Source: Syntrophales bacterium (GTDB lineage: Bacteria > Desulfobacterota > Syntrophia > Syntrophales > UBA2210). Taken from it: DNA of 64,000 nt. Below, one piece after another: positions 18,072 to 26,774 of this stretch. The notes beneath the pieces are model-generated. The model was not told the DNA's origin, made no database searches, and was given only the letters and a program-made list of their open reading frames with translations. Location of the stretch: contig JALNXD010000003.1 in the NCBI GenBank assembly GCA_023230565.1, forward strand, positions 1-64,000, written 5' to 3'. How positions within the stretch are numbered: the stretch's first letter is position 1; the number at the start of each line of letters is the position of its first letter. A program made the translations under genes and the position numbers.

Positions 18072-18169
18072 GAAGAACCTCTGGTCAGTTGTTTTATAGG
18101 GCTATGGACTGTCTGCTGCCTTGTCGCCCGGTGCCTGTGGCCCCGCGCGTGCGCGATGCGTATAGCTAT

Positions 18170-18197
18170 CTATCGGAAAAATGTTCCCTCTTCTTTA
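18170..18197 (-). promoter_or_regulatory. Sigma28 promoter for fliD-fliS-fliT
   Basis: On the minus strand TAAAG, exactly 15 bases, then TCCGATAG (6 of 8 positions of GCCGATAA). Transcription would start near 18163, about 92 bases before the fliD ATG. It lies between the flagellin terminator and fliD. Confidence 0.72.
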
Positions 18198-18238
18198 ATT
18201 TTTTATGGAGGAAGCAAGAATTTTGCCAGAAAGAAAAG

Positions 18239-18262
18239 AACCGCGCCTTTTCAGGCGCGGTC
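18239..18262 (-). terminator. Rho-independent terminator of the flagellin gene
   Basis: In the minus-strand transcript, a perfect 8-bp stem (ACCGCGCC with GGCGCGGT) closes a six-base loop and is followed by TTCTTTTCTTTC. It lies about 50 bases after the flagellin stop and before the fliD promoter, so it separates the two units. Confidence 0.8.
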
Positions 18263-18309
18263 TCGGGGGGACCATCAAAGAAATTCTTTTGTATAGTTTC
18301 TGTTTGATC

Positions 18310-19746
18310 CTATCCAAGGAGCGACAGCACGGACTGCGGAGCCATATTCGCCTGCGCGAGCATGGCCGTGCCCGCCTGCATCAGGATCTGGTTTTTCGTG
18401 AAAGATGTCATTTCCTCGGCCATATCCACATCGCGGATCACGGACTCCGCCGCCTGGACGTTTTCTATTGTGCTTGCGAGGTTGGCCGAGGCGTAGCTGA
18501 GACGGTTCATGTATGCACCCACAGTGCTTCTGCTGCCGGACAATGTATCAATAGCTGAATCAATGGTCGTCAGAGCCGCCTGTGCATTCGACTGTGTCGA
18601 AAGCATGTCATTTACGAGGCTCAAAGCAGAAGCCCGCGAATCTGAAAGATTGATGCTGAGTTTGTTGTCATCTGTATTCTCGGCACCGATCTGAAAGGCA
18701 AGAGAGGTTCCGGAGCTTCCCGCCGTTGTGATGACCATTCCGTCGAGATCATTGGCATCGAATTCATCTCCGAGGGCGAACGAGATACCCAGATTGGAGA
18801 AATCCACGGTGCTTCCCGCTGTGGCCGCCACCGACTGATTGGTACCGTCGGCGCCTGTGAGGACGAGATTACTGCCGGAGGTGGACAGTGTCCAGGCCTG
18901 GGCTGTCGTTCCCGTATCGACACTTACTGTCGAAATGCCCAGATTATTGAAGGAGATTGTATCGCCGTCCGCATCAGTTGTTGTAGTGACGGTTCCTGCT
19001 ATGACAAGATCCCCCTGATCCTCGCCCATGCCGTGAACGGTAATAGTGCCTTCGCCGGTATTCACAGTGGCTGTGAAAGACATATTGTTTGTGTTTGTAA
19101 GAGTCAAGCCGGATGCAGTTCCGTCTTTTGCGATAGTCCAGGTATTGTTGGTGTCTTCGAGGTTGGCAATAGAGGAATCCAGCGTGCCGGTGATACCTGT
19201 TACGGCCGTAAGTTCACCTGTGGCGGAGGCACCGAACCATGATCCGCCTTCGCCCGTTACGGTTTTATCCTCCCCGTCAAATGAAGCGCCTTCCGAAACC
19301 GTTCCCGTCATGGTGCCTGCCGCCAGATTTCCTGTGAGAAGATCGGTTCCCGCATAGCTGGTGCTGGTAGCAATTCTGTCGAATTCGGCAATGAGCTGAT
19401 TCGCTTCATCATTGATTTTGTCGATATTCGAGGTGGCATTTCCCGAAGCCGCCTGGGTTGCCAGTTCCTTGAGACGGGTAAGAATGTTCCCCATCTGATC
19501 AAGCGAACCTTCAGCCACCTGTAAAAGGGCATTTGCTTCAGAGGTGTTTCTGCTTGCGACTTTGAAGCTTGCGATATCTGCCCTGAAGGACTGAGAAATG
19601 GCCAGGCCCGCAGCATCATCAGCGGCCCGGTTGACCCGATATCCTGATGAGAGTCGTTCAAGAGACTTGGAAATAGCTGCATCGGATGCACTCAACTGAC
19701 GGTGAGCATTCATTGCTGTAATATTGTTCTGTATTCTTAAACCCAT
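18310..19746 (-). CDS. fliC: Flagellin
   Basis: A 478-residue filament protein. Both conserved ends are present: N-terminal RIQNNITAMNAHRQLSASDA with LERLSSGYRVNRAADDAAGL, and C-terminal AAESVIRDVDMAEEMTSFTK with QILMQAGTAMLAQANMAPQS. The Ser/Thr/Gly-rich middle (about 150-370) is the variable surface domain and a possible glycosylation target. A strong AAGGAGGA ribosome binding site precedes the ATG. It has a dedicated sigma28 promoter and terminator. An adjacent glycosyltransferase gene is read toward it. Confidence 0.97.
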   Translation of the reverse strand: MGLRIQNNITAMNAHRQLSASDAAISKSLERLSSGYRVNRAADDAAGLAISQSFRADIASFKVASRNTSEANALLQVAEGSLDQMGNILTRLKELATQAASGNATSNIDKINDEANQLIAEFDRIATSTSYAGTDLLTGNLAAGTMTGTVSEGASFDGEDKTVTGEGGSWFGASATGELTAVTGITGTLDSSIANLEDTNNTWTIAKDGTASGLTLTNTNNMSFTATVNTGEGTITVHGMGEDQGDLVIAGTVTTTTDADGDTISFNNLGISTVSVDTGTTAQAWTLSTSGSNLVLTGADGTNQSVAATAGSTVDFSNLGISFALGDEFDANDLDGMVITTAGSSGTSLAFQIGAENTDDNKLSINLSDSRASALSLVNDMLSTQSNAQAALTTIDSAIDTLSGSRSTVGAYMNRLSYASANLASTIENVQAAESVIRDVDMAEEMTSFTKNQILMQAGTAMLAQANMAPQSVLSLLG

Positions 19747-19754
19747 GGTGTATC

Positions 19755-19875
19755 CTCCTTGACGTGATTTTCCGCAGGCGTCCGTGCCTCGCGGGATTGT
19801 ATTGAAGTCATGAACTGCCGTTTATGCATTTAACCGGGGAACCTTTTTTGAAAAAAAGCGACATTCACCTCCTTT
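19755..19875 (-). promoter_or_regulatory. Flagellin leader with two Shine-Dalgarno-like, CsrA-type sites
   Basis: The 139-base leader holds AAGGAGGA at the flagellin ribosome binding site (about 19755-19762) and a second site, AAAGGAGGTGA (19865-19875), about ten bases after the predicted transcript start. The second site fully matches the 16S rRNA tail. An ATG directly behind it opens an 18-codon frame (19808-19864). CsrA recognises AGGA/GGA motifs, and two-site flagellin leaders are known for CsrA/FliW systems. Binding here is inferred. Confidence 0.5.
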
Positions 19876-19891
19876 CCTGAAGTTGGGTATA

Positions 19892-19918
19892 TATTCGGCA
19901 GAAGGAGAAATAACTTTA
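19892..19918 (-). promoter_or_regulatory. Sigma28 promoter for flagellin
   Basis: On the minus strand TAAAGTTA, 11 bases, then GCCGAATA, matching FliA consensus at all -35 core positions and 7 of 8 -10 positions, with correct spacing. Transcription would begin near 19885. Confidence 0.85.
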
Positions 19919-19964
19919 ACGTCGATCGCACCGAAGGCGGTAATGATGCTGATATGAGCTGTGT

Positions 19965-21626
19965 TTACGCCTGCTGCGCTTTTTTATCCAATTCGGCAAA
20001 AGTGACAGAAATGCGGTGGGCAAGAGAGCCGTCGGGAATATTTTTCCGGTTCAGTTCATGTTCAATGCGGGCAAATAATTCCCCCATATCTCCAAAAGAG
20101 GTAACTTTGATATTCCTTGGCAAAGAGAGGATTCGTAATATCTTGTCGCAATGACGGACAACCTCTTCTATCCTGCCTTCTTCCAGCAGGATCATGGCGG
20201 ACCTGAGACGGGCAGCCAGATTCCCGAAATCCATTTCTAAAATGGCGGAATACAGAATGAAAGCGCTTTTGGTATCTCCATATCGCAACGCAAAATCGGC
20301 AAGTTCGTTAAACCATTCAATTGAAGGATTTGTTACGGAAAGGATTTCGGAACAGGATCGGCCGGTAAGCTCAATGTCTTTTTTGAGAATGCCGATCTTG
20401 AAAAGGGCCTCCACTACACGGGTGTCAGTTCGGTTTTTGGAAAGACTTTGACTTTTTTCGAGATATTGGTGAGCTTTTTCAAGATGACCTGCGCGTGCGA
20501 ATGCAAGCCCTCCGTGGCGGTATACCGGTTCTTTATCCGCAGTGCAATCGAGAGCCCGGCAGTAGAATGTATCTGCCTTGTCAATATTTCCAAGATTCAA
20601 TTCCGCCGATCCCATCCAGCCGTAAATCTTCCAGGCATCGCCATACGTGGCGACATGTACCAGCTCTGCCCTGCCTGTGCGATTTTTATAGCTCTCAAGG
20701 TGTTCCAGATATTTTTTCCCGAAAAAAAGGACCATTTCCCATTTTTTCTTTTCAAAAGAGATCATTGTCCAGGCCGCCAGAATGTCTACCTGGTCTCCGA
20801 AACGGTTCTTTGCTTTTTTACAGACATTTTCAGCTTCTTCATAACGTTTTAAAAGTATCAGTGTCCGGATTACACCATAAAAAGCTCTGGTATATGTCCG
20901 GTTTTCAATGTTCTGCAATTCTATCAATTCGATGGCTTTTATCCCTTCTTCCAGAGATTCATCATGCATGTCAAGAGATGCATAGGAGCAGCTCAAATAC
21001 ATATGAGCTGCGGCATTATCCGGGTTTTGTGCGATCTGCTTTCTGAGTAACGTTGCGGTTCGTTCAAACTTCTGCCCCGCCGTTTTACGCGTTCTATCAT
21101 AGCCATAGTGAATAATCCGGCCGAGTGATGCACCGGCTTTTACAAATCCGGTCAGACTATTATGAACGATTCCTTCATAATGTATTGCTCCGTTATTACG
21201 GAAGAGCCGTATTGAATCATTGCAGACAGTTTCTTTCCCCCGGTACATGATATTTTCTACTTTCATGACCAGTGAATCGATTTTTTCCTCTTCAGCGATG
21301 GCGGTTTCGCTTTTCAGGGTCCGTGCCGGGGAAGGAAGAAACACCTCATCGGCGTCAATAATTAGAATCCATTGTCCGCGGGCGTATGAAATCGACTGAT
21401 TGCGGTGCGCGCTGAAATCATGCTCCCACTGGTGATAAAAAATGCGGGCTCCGTACCTTTCAGCTAATTCTACCGTTGTGTCTGTTGAACCCGTATCAAC
21501 GATGACGATTTCATCCACGTGATTTCTTATACTCTCAAGGCAGCCGGGGAGCATTTCAGTTTCATTTTTTACGATCATACACGCGGAAAGATGTATTCCG
21601 GTATTCAATGTCTTATCCATTTGCAT
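19965..21626 (-). CDS. Family 2 glycosyltransferase with TPR domain, beside flagellin
   Basis: A 553-residue protein. The first ~230 residues are a GT-A glycosyltransferase: SACMIVKNETEMLPGCLESI, VDEIVIVDTGSTDTT and the metal-binding DxD-like motif IIDADEVF. The rest consists of helical TPR-type repeats (for example HMYLSCSYASLDMHDESLEE). Similar SPINDLY/GT2-TPR proteins are often encoded beside flagellin genes, so flagellin glycosylation is a reasonable inference. The substrate cannot be read from sequence. Start 21626 is preferred for its GAAGGG site. Confidence 0.85.
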   Translation of the reverse strand: MQMDKTLNTGIHLSACMIVKNETEMLPGCLESIRNHVDEIVIVDTGSTDTTVELAERYGARIFYHQWEHDFSAHRNQSISYARGQWILIIDADEVFLPSPARTLKSETAIAEEEKIDSLVMKVENIMYRGKETVCNDSIRLFRNNGAIHYEGIVHNSLTGFVKAGASLGRIIHYGYDRTRKTAGQKFERTATLLRKQIAQNPDNAAAHMYLSCSYASLDMHDESLEEGIKAIELIELQNIENRTYTRAFYGVIRTLILLKRYEEAENVCKKAKNRFGDQVDILAAWTMISFEKKKWEMVLFFGKKYLEHLESYKNRTGRAELVHVATYGDAWKIYGWMGSAELNLGNIDKADTFYCRALDCTADKEPVYRHGGLAFARAGHLEKAHQYLEKSQSLSKNRTDTRVVEALFKIGILKKDIELTGRSCSEILSVTNPSIEWFNELADFALRYGDTKSAFILYSAILEMDFGNLAARLRSAMILLEEGRIEEVVRHCDKILRILSLPRNIKVTSFGDMGELFARIEHELNRKNIPDGSLAHRISVTFAELDKKAQQA

Positions 21627-21756
21627 TTTTTCCCTTCTGTGCATCAGGCAAAAGCCTGGGCAGCTTAGAAAAATGCAAGTCTCATACCGTATTTACCCGG
21701 GCAAAGCATTTCTCGAACGCACTAGGGCAGCGTTTAAAATTCTGATCAAAAAAAGC

Positions 21757-21784
21757 TCAAGTTTTTATCAAATTAATCCGATGA
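21757..21784 (+). promoter_or_regulatory. Candidate sigma28 promoter for the chemotaxis cluster
   Basis: TCAAG, exactly 15 bases, then TCCGATGA: four of five -35 positions and six of eight -10 positions match FliA consensus. It lies about 65 bases before the HTH-receiver gene that opens the chemotaxis genes. Confidence 0.55.
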
Positions 21785-21850
21785 ATAGGGCAAAGGTTGC
21801 ATGCGATAAAATTGTTGCAGAACGTTCATATGGTGCCGGAGGAAATTTGA

Positions 21851-22480
21851 GTGGCGAAAACTTTTTATTCTACAACAGAGATTGCCGATCTTTTCAAAGT
21901 AAATCGTGTGACGGTATACAGGTGGGTTAAAAAAGGTAAAGTCTGCGCGTATGAAATCGGGAAGCATATTAAAATTCATGCTTCTGAAGTAAATAAAATG
22001 TTCGAAGACTTTGGGCTTTCCGGAGATGTTCTGGACGATCTGTGCGGCCAGTTTGAAAATAATTGTTCAGGTGAATCGAGAGGATCAGGTGCTGAAAGAC
22101 CAGGCGTCAAAAAACTTGTAGTGGCGGTAGATGATGACAAAGCGATCCTTGCGTGTATAGAAGATATGTTCGAGCAGACCGATCTTTCGAAGAGTTGCAT
22201 TCTGAAAACTTTCTCCGACAGTGTAGTAGCGGCGCTTTCAATCGGTGGAATGAAACCGGATCTTCTTTTGATCGATATAATTATGTCCGGTCTTGACGGC
22301 ATCGAACTGGCTGTAAAGGTTCGATCCATTTTCAAGGACGTGAAAATTGTGTTCATTACCGGATACCCCGGGAAGGATGCTGCTGAAAGAGTGAAGGAAG
22401 TCGGGGCTTCAGATTTTCTGATAAAACCTATCAGTCTGGACTCTCTGGCAAGGGTTATAAAGGAAAATTTGAACCTGTAG
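21851..22480 (+). CDS. Excisionase-type HTH protein fused to a response-regulator receiver
   Basis: A 209-residue two-domain protein. Residues 5-50 form an excisionase/MerR-like helix-turn-helix (YSTTEIADLFKVNRVTVYRW with VKKGK). Residues 88-207 form a receiver domain with acidic residues DDD at 94-96, the phospho-acceptor Asp142 (LLLIDII) and Lys196 in FLIKP. The DNA-binding domain is N-terminal to the receiver, the reverse of most response regulators. The GTG start has a GGAGGAAA site. Its place at the head of the chemotaxis genes suggests it regulates them or is phosphorylated by CheA, but neither is shown. Confidence 0.88.
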   Translation: MAKTFYSTTEIADLFKVNRVTVYRWVKKGKVCAYEIGKHIKIHASEVNKMFEDFGLSGDVLDDLCGQFENNCSGESRGSGAERPGVKKLVVAVDDDKAILACIEDMFEQTDLSKSCILKTFSDSVVAALSIGGMKPDLLLIDIIMSGLDGIELAVKVRSIFKDVKIVFITGYPGKDAAERVKEVGASDFLIKPISLDSLARVIKENLNL

Positions 22481-22522
22481 CGCACCGGTGTGCGCTGCCT
22501 GAGCAGCGGCCGCCGTTTTTTT
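22479..22522 (+). other. Alternative hairpins and T-run before cheW
   Basis: A hairpin with arms AGCGCAC and GTGCGCT (22479-22496) overlaps a second with arms CGCTGC and GCAGCG around 22493-22508, and a T7 run follows at 22516. The two stems exclude each other, as in an attenuator, but the gap to the T-run is long for a terminator. Confidence 0.3.
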
Positions 22523-22569
22523 GAAATTTAAAAAGATGCTGCAAATAGGAGGACGTTCGGAAGGAGGAG

Positions 22570-23091
22570 ATGATGCAGTCGATCACAGAGGACAAAAAAG
22601 AAGAGACGAAACACAGGGGGTCAAAAGAGGGTAAATTTCTTACCTTCGAACTTGCGGGTGAAGAGTACGGGGTCGAAATTTTGAAAGTGAAAGAAATTAT
22701 CGGCATAATGAATATCACGTCTGTCCCTCAGACACCCGGGTACGTCAAAGGTGTCATCAATTTAAGAGGGAAGGTCATTCCGGTTATAGACCTGCGCCTT
22801 AAATTCGGCATGGAAACCCAGTCATATGATGAGAGAACGTGCATTATTGTCATCGATATCGCGGACCGCTACGGGAGGGGCATTGTAACGGGCATAGTTG
22901 TTGATTCGGTTTCCGAGGTTCTCAATATCCGCGAGGAAGATATAGAAGAAACGCCTACCTTCAGTGCGGGCCTTGATACAGGGTTCATTCTCGGCATGGC
23001 TAAAGTGAGAGGGAATGTAAAAATTCTCCTTGATATAGACAGGGTTCTCGGATCCGATGAGGTGACCGCCATCGGTTCTATGGTTCAGTAA
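22570..23091 (+). CDS. cheW: Chemotaxis coupling protein CheW
   Basis: A 173-residue adaptor linking receptors to CheA. The core LTFELAGEEYGVEILKVKEI, the VINLRGKVIPVIDLRLKFG segment and the C-terminal GMAKVRGNVKILLDIDRVLG are typical. The first ~25 residues are a charged extension. The gene starts with two ATGs behind a GAAGGAGGAG site. It directly precedes the receptor gene. Confidence 0.95.
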   Translation: MMQSITEDKKEETKHRGSKEGKFLTFELAGEEYGVEILKVKEIIGIMNITSVPQTPGYVKGVINLRGKVIPVIDLRLKFGMETQSYDERTCIIVIDIADRYGRGIVTGIVVDSVSEVLNIREEDIEETPTFSAGLDTGFILGMAKVRGNVKILLDIDRVLGSDEVTAIGSMVQ

Positions 23092-23143
23092 AAAAGAACA
23101 GGGTATCTCCAAGCTACTTTAGTAAACCTGAAAGGATAGAGCA

Positions 23144-25222
23144 ATGAAGAAAATGACACTGAAAAACAAGCTTATTCTTGGATCATTGACACTGGTGATT
23201 TTTGTTATGATAGCCTCAACATTGGTGGTATCGTATCTGATATACAGGCAGAACAGTGAAGCCTCGTTCAATCTTCTGAAAAATTCGCTTAATATCGTTT
23301 GTAACGATATCGATGATAAAAAAGTCAAACTTTCTTCGGATGCCTCGCAGGCGACAACGATAAACGATATGGGGTCGTCGGTTAAATTCATATGCGAAAT
23401 AGGGGCGGATTCGAACAATCAAAGCGTGACTTCAAGCACATATCAGCAGATTGCCAATTCTCTTTACCAGATAGGCGCGACGAGCGATCTGTGGAAAATG
23501 GCCGTATACGACATGAAAGGGCAGATAATGGCGTTCGCGTTGGAACGGGAACCCGGATTTTATCTTAATGGATATTGTTTTGAAAATTCATTTTACACTT
23601 TGACCTCCCAGGACGACAAGGAGCAGATGTTTACCGGCTGGAAGAAGGTTTCCGAAATTAAAAATTTCGGCCTTGACACGCAATTTCAGCAGACTCCTCC
23701 CGCCAAAGTGCATTCGTCGTTCAAGCGGATGGGGGATTATCTTTGCCTTGTTTCATATGCTCCAATAATGGCCTCAGGCTATAACCAGAAAACAGGCGAA
23801 CTTGAAACCAGGCAGTTCGGGTTTGTAGTCGCCATACAAAAACTGGATCAGTCTTTCACGGAAAAAATGTCCTCACTTACAGGGATGGGCATTAACATCT
23901 TTATAGAGGGCCGGCTCAGTAAGGGTACAATGGATGATTACACTGTAATGAATCTTGAAGGAGCAGAAGTCTTTGTTTCAGAAAAGGGTGAGGGGGTACA
24001 AAAGTATTCTTTAAATCGAGTTCATCTGAAAAGCGGCAATTTCTTCCAGGCAGTTCTTCCTCTCTTGAATGCAGCAGATGAAATCGGGACAATCTCAGCT
24101 ATGTATTCGGAAGCGGCTGCGTGGGCGAATACATGGCAGATCATCAAAATACTGGCCGTTGTATGCATACTTTGTATTCTCGCAGTAGTCCCCTTTGCGA
24201 TCGTCATATCGAATGAACTGACCAAACCTATTCATCGCGTCATTGAATCGTTGAGCGCTACCGCCGATGAGGTTTCGGGCGCCTCGAATCAGGTTTCTCT
24301 TTCCAGCCAGCAATTGGCCGAAGGAGCAGGCGAACAGGCTTCGTCAATAGAAGAAACCTCTTCATCCCTTGAAGAACTTGCTTCAATGACTAAACAGAAT
24401 GCCGATAACGCCCGTGAGGCAAATGCCTTGATGCAGCAGGCAACTGACATTGTTTCCGAAGTGAGCGGAAAGCTGGGCGAAATGACTGTTGCGATTAATG
24501 AAATAGACCGTAATTCGGGTGAAACTCAGAAAATCATTAAAACAATCGATGAGATTGCCTTTCAAACCAATCTTCTTGCGCTGAATGCAGCGGTCGAGGC
24601 AGCCCGTGCGGGAGAAGCGGGGGCAGGTTTTGCCGTTGTTGCTGAGGAGGTGCGGAATCTCGCCATACGTTCTGCGGAAGCAGCGAAAAATACGAATGAT
24701 CTGATCGGAAATACAGTGAAATCGGTTCAGCAGGGCGCAAAGCTTAATGGAGAAACAAATGTCGCTTTTGAGAGAAATACTGAAATAGCAGGGAAAATTA
24801 AAGATTTGATCAGCGAGATTGCCGCTGCTTCCCAGGAACAGTCGCAAGGGATAGATCAAATAAATCGCGCAGTGGCCGAAATGGACAAAGTGACGCAGCA
24901 GAATGCGGCTAATGCTGAGGAAAGTGCCGCAGCATCCGAGGAATTGAATGCCCAGGCGGAAGGGATGAAATCTATCGTGGAGGCCATGACTGCTCAAGTC
25001 GGTACGCTGAAAGCCAGGAAAAAGGTCAAAGGATCGAGTGCGCCGTCAAACAGAGTGCCGGATATCGAGAGTGAAAGTAAATTAAGGACCTTACCCGACC
25101 TTGCAGTTGCAAAGTATCGGGACAAGGAAAAGGGGAATGGTAAGTTTGAATCAAAGAAAATAAAAAAAATAGATCCGGAAGAGATTATTCCGCTGAACGA
25201 GGGGAATTTTGAACATTTTTAG
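23144..25222 (+). CDS. Methyl-accepting chemotaxis protein
   Basis: A 692-residue transmembrane receptor. Membrane helices at about 10-32 and 335-356 enclose a ~300-residue periplasmic sensor domain. Right after the second helix there is only a HAMP-like start (ELTKPIHRVIESL), with no full HAMP domain, before the methylated helices (AEGAGEQASSIEETSSSLEE). The signalling tip is DEIAFQTNLLALNAAVEAAR through VVAEEVRNLA. The C-terminal tail is charged and lacks the CheR-tethering NWETF pentapeptide. The ligand cannot be inferred. Confidence 0.94.
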   Translation: MKKMTLKNKLILGSLTLVIFVMIASTLVVSYLIYRQNSEASFNLLKNSLNIVCNDIDDKKVKLSSDASQATTINDMGSSVKFICEIGADSNNQSVTSSTYQQIANSLYQIGATSDLWKMAVYDMKGQIMAFALEREPGFYLNGYCFENSFYTLTSQDDKEQMFTGWKKVSEIKNFGLDTQFQQTPPAKVHSSFKRMGDYLCLVSYAPIMASGYNQKTGELETRQFGFVVAIQKLDQSFTEKMSSLTGMGINIFIEGRLSKGTMDDYTVMNLEGAEVFVSEKGEGVQKYSLNRVHLKSGNFFQAVLPLLNAADEIGTISAMYSEAAAWANTWQIIKILAVVCILCILAVVPFAIVISNELTKPIHRVIESLSATADEVSGASNQVSLSSQQLAEGAGEQASSIEETSSSLEELASMTKQNADNAREANALMQQATDIVSEVSGKLGEMTVAINEIDRNSGETQKIIKTIDEIAFQTNLLALNAAVEAARAGEAGAGFAVVAEEVRNLAIRSAEAAKNTNDLIGNTVKSVQQGAKLNGETNVAFERNTEIAGKIKDLISEIAAASQEQSQGIDQINRAVAEMDKVTQQNAANAEESAAASEELNAQAEGMKSIVEAMTAQVGTLKARKKVKGSSAPSNRVPDIESESKLRTLPDLAVAKYRDKEKGNGKFESKKIKKIDPEEIIPLNEGNFEHF

Positions 25223-25295
25223 GAAGAAAAACAAAAAGTGAGAGGAAACTGCCCGATTCTGGAAAAACACGTAAAGGCACGTGCAAGGATGAGAT

Positions 25296-26138
25296 ATGGA
25301 CTGCTGTGTAAAAAATACCTGTGAACTTGAAGATGCCGATTTCGAGAAGATCAGCCGGTTTGTCTACAGCCTGTGCGGCATTAATCTTCATGAAGGAAAA
25401 CGGGAGTTAGTCAAAGCCCGCCTCGGGAAAAGGCTCAAAAAAGGGAATTTTGTCTCTTTCAGTGATTACCTGCATTTTGTAATGACTGATGAAGGAAGCG
25501 ACGAACTCACAGCCATGATTAATTCCCTTTCAACCAATCTTACCGGTTTTTTCAGAGAAGAATCCCATTTTCAGAAATTGAGGGGGATCATTTTTGAAGA
25601 ATTTTCAATGCCGGAACATTCAAATGAGAAGGTGAAATTGCGGATATGGAGCGCAGGCTGTTCGACGGGCGAAGAGCCCTATACCATTGCTATGGTACTG
25701 GCTGAAGCTCTCGAGGGCAGAAAGGCGGATATGAAGATTCTTGCAACAGATATTTCCACGAGTGTATTGAAAAGAGCTGCTGCCGGCATCTATTCCGAAA
25801 AAAGCGTTTCCGCGATACCCCCTGTCATGCGTTTCAAATTTTTTCTTCAGGGCAAAGGCCGCTGGTCCGGACAATATAAAATAAAAGAGAATCTGAGGGT
25901 CCTTGTGCATTTTGCGTATCTGAATTTAAAAGAATGTACATTACCCAGCGACAGCTTCAATATAATATTCTGCCGCAATGTGATGATCTATTTTGATAAA
26001 AATACACAGCATGCCCTCATCACTACATTTTACAATCTGTTAAAGCCGGGCGGATATCTTTTCGTGGGTCATTCGGAAAGCCTGACAGGTTTCGCTCATC
26101 CTTTCAGGTATGTGGAACCAAGCGTATACCGGAAATAG
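25296..26138 (+). CDS. cheR: Chemotaxis methyltransferase CheR
   Basis: A 280-residue S-adenosylmethionine-dependent enzyme that methylates receptor glutamates. The N-terminal helical domain (about 1-90) is followed by the SAM-binding fold with IWSAGCSTGEEPYTIAMVLA and the family motif FNIIFCRNVMIYFD. AAGGATGAG precedes the ATG. The stop is four bases before cheD. Confidence 0.95.
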   Translation: MDCCVKNTCELEDADFEKISRFVYSLCGINLHEGKRELVKARLGKRLKKGNFVSFSDYLHFVMTDEGSDELTAMINSLSTNLTGFFREESHFQKLRGIIFEEFSMPEHSNEKVKLRIWSAGCSTGEEPYTIAMVLAEALEGRKADMKILATDISTSVLKRAAAGIYSEKSVSAIPPVMRFKFFLQGKGRWSGQYKIKENLRVLVHFAYLNLKECTLPSDSFNIIFCRNVMIYFDKNTQHALITTFYNLLKPGGYLFVGHSESLTGFAHPFRYVEPSVYRK

Positions 26139-26142
26139 ACAT

Positions 26143-26625
26143 ATGGGACAAATTTTAATTGGTGTTGCTGATTTTCGGGTGAGCCGTAATTTCGATGATT
26201 TGCTGATTACCTACGCCCTCGGTTCCTGTATTGCAGTAACAGTATTCGATGCGAAAGCGAAAGTAGGCGGGCTTTTGCATTTTATGCTGGCGGATTCCTC
26301 ACTGGACAAACAAAAGGCGGCCATACGGCCGGCAATGTTCGCAGATACCGGAATTCCCCTTCTTTTCAAATGCTGTTATCAAATGGGAGCCGAGAAGAGG
26401 AGGATACGCGTCAAAGTTGCCGGAGGCGCTTCTATAATGGATAAGGAGAACCATTTTCAGATAGGCCAAAAGAATATAACGGCAGTGAGAAAAATATTCT
26501 GGAAAAACAAAGTATTTGTTGACGGGGAAGATACGGGTGGAGATTTCAACCGGACTGTGCGTCTCGATATTGCAACCGGCATAACCCGTGTTTCGAATTC
26601 CAAAGGATATGAGATGGTAATTTGA
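26143..26625 (+). CDS. cheD: Receptor glutamine deamidase CheD
   Basis: A 160-residue enzyme deamidating receptor glutamines. It has the catalytic Cys in TYALGSCIAVTVFD and the His in VGGLLHFMLAD. KVAGGASIM is also typical. Start 26143 gives the normal length. The ORF runs 11 codons further into cheR. In species with CheX/CheC-type phosphatases, CheD can also bind these proteins. Two CheX-like genes follow in this cluster. Confidence 0.92.
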   Translation: MGQILIGVADFRVSRNFDDLLITYALGSCIAVTVFDAKAKVGGLLHFMLADSSLDKQKAAIRPAMFADTGIPLLFKCCYQMGAEKRRIRVKVAGGASIMDKENHFQIGQKNITAVRKIFWKNKVFVDGEDTGGDFNRTVRLDIATGITRVSNSKGYEMVI

Positions 26626-26774
26626 GAACGAGTTCCGCAGGAGTTTATAATATACAAAGAACAAGCAGGTGAACGCTTTGCGTACTTCTCGTTATGTCGT
26701 GAGCTGGACTGGCATGAGAAAATTTTTACGAGTCTTGTGTGAAAACGAATATAAAAGTGAAATGGAGTTAGACC

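Noticed and set aside
24383..24997. 204-codon minus-strand frame opposite the mcp gene
   Set aside because: It is antisense to the conserved signalling domain, and the residue pattern is a shadow of that domain.
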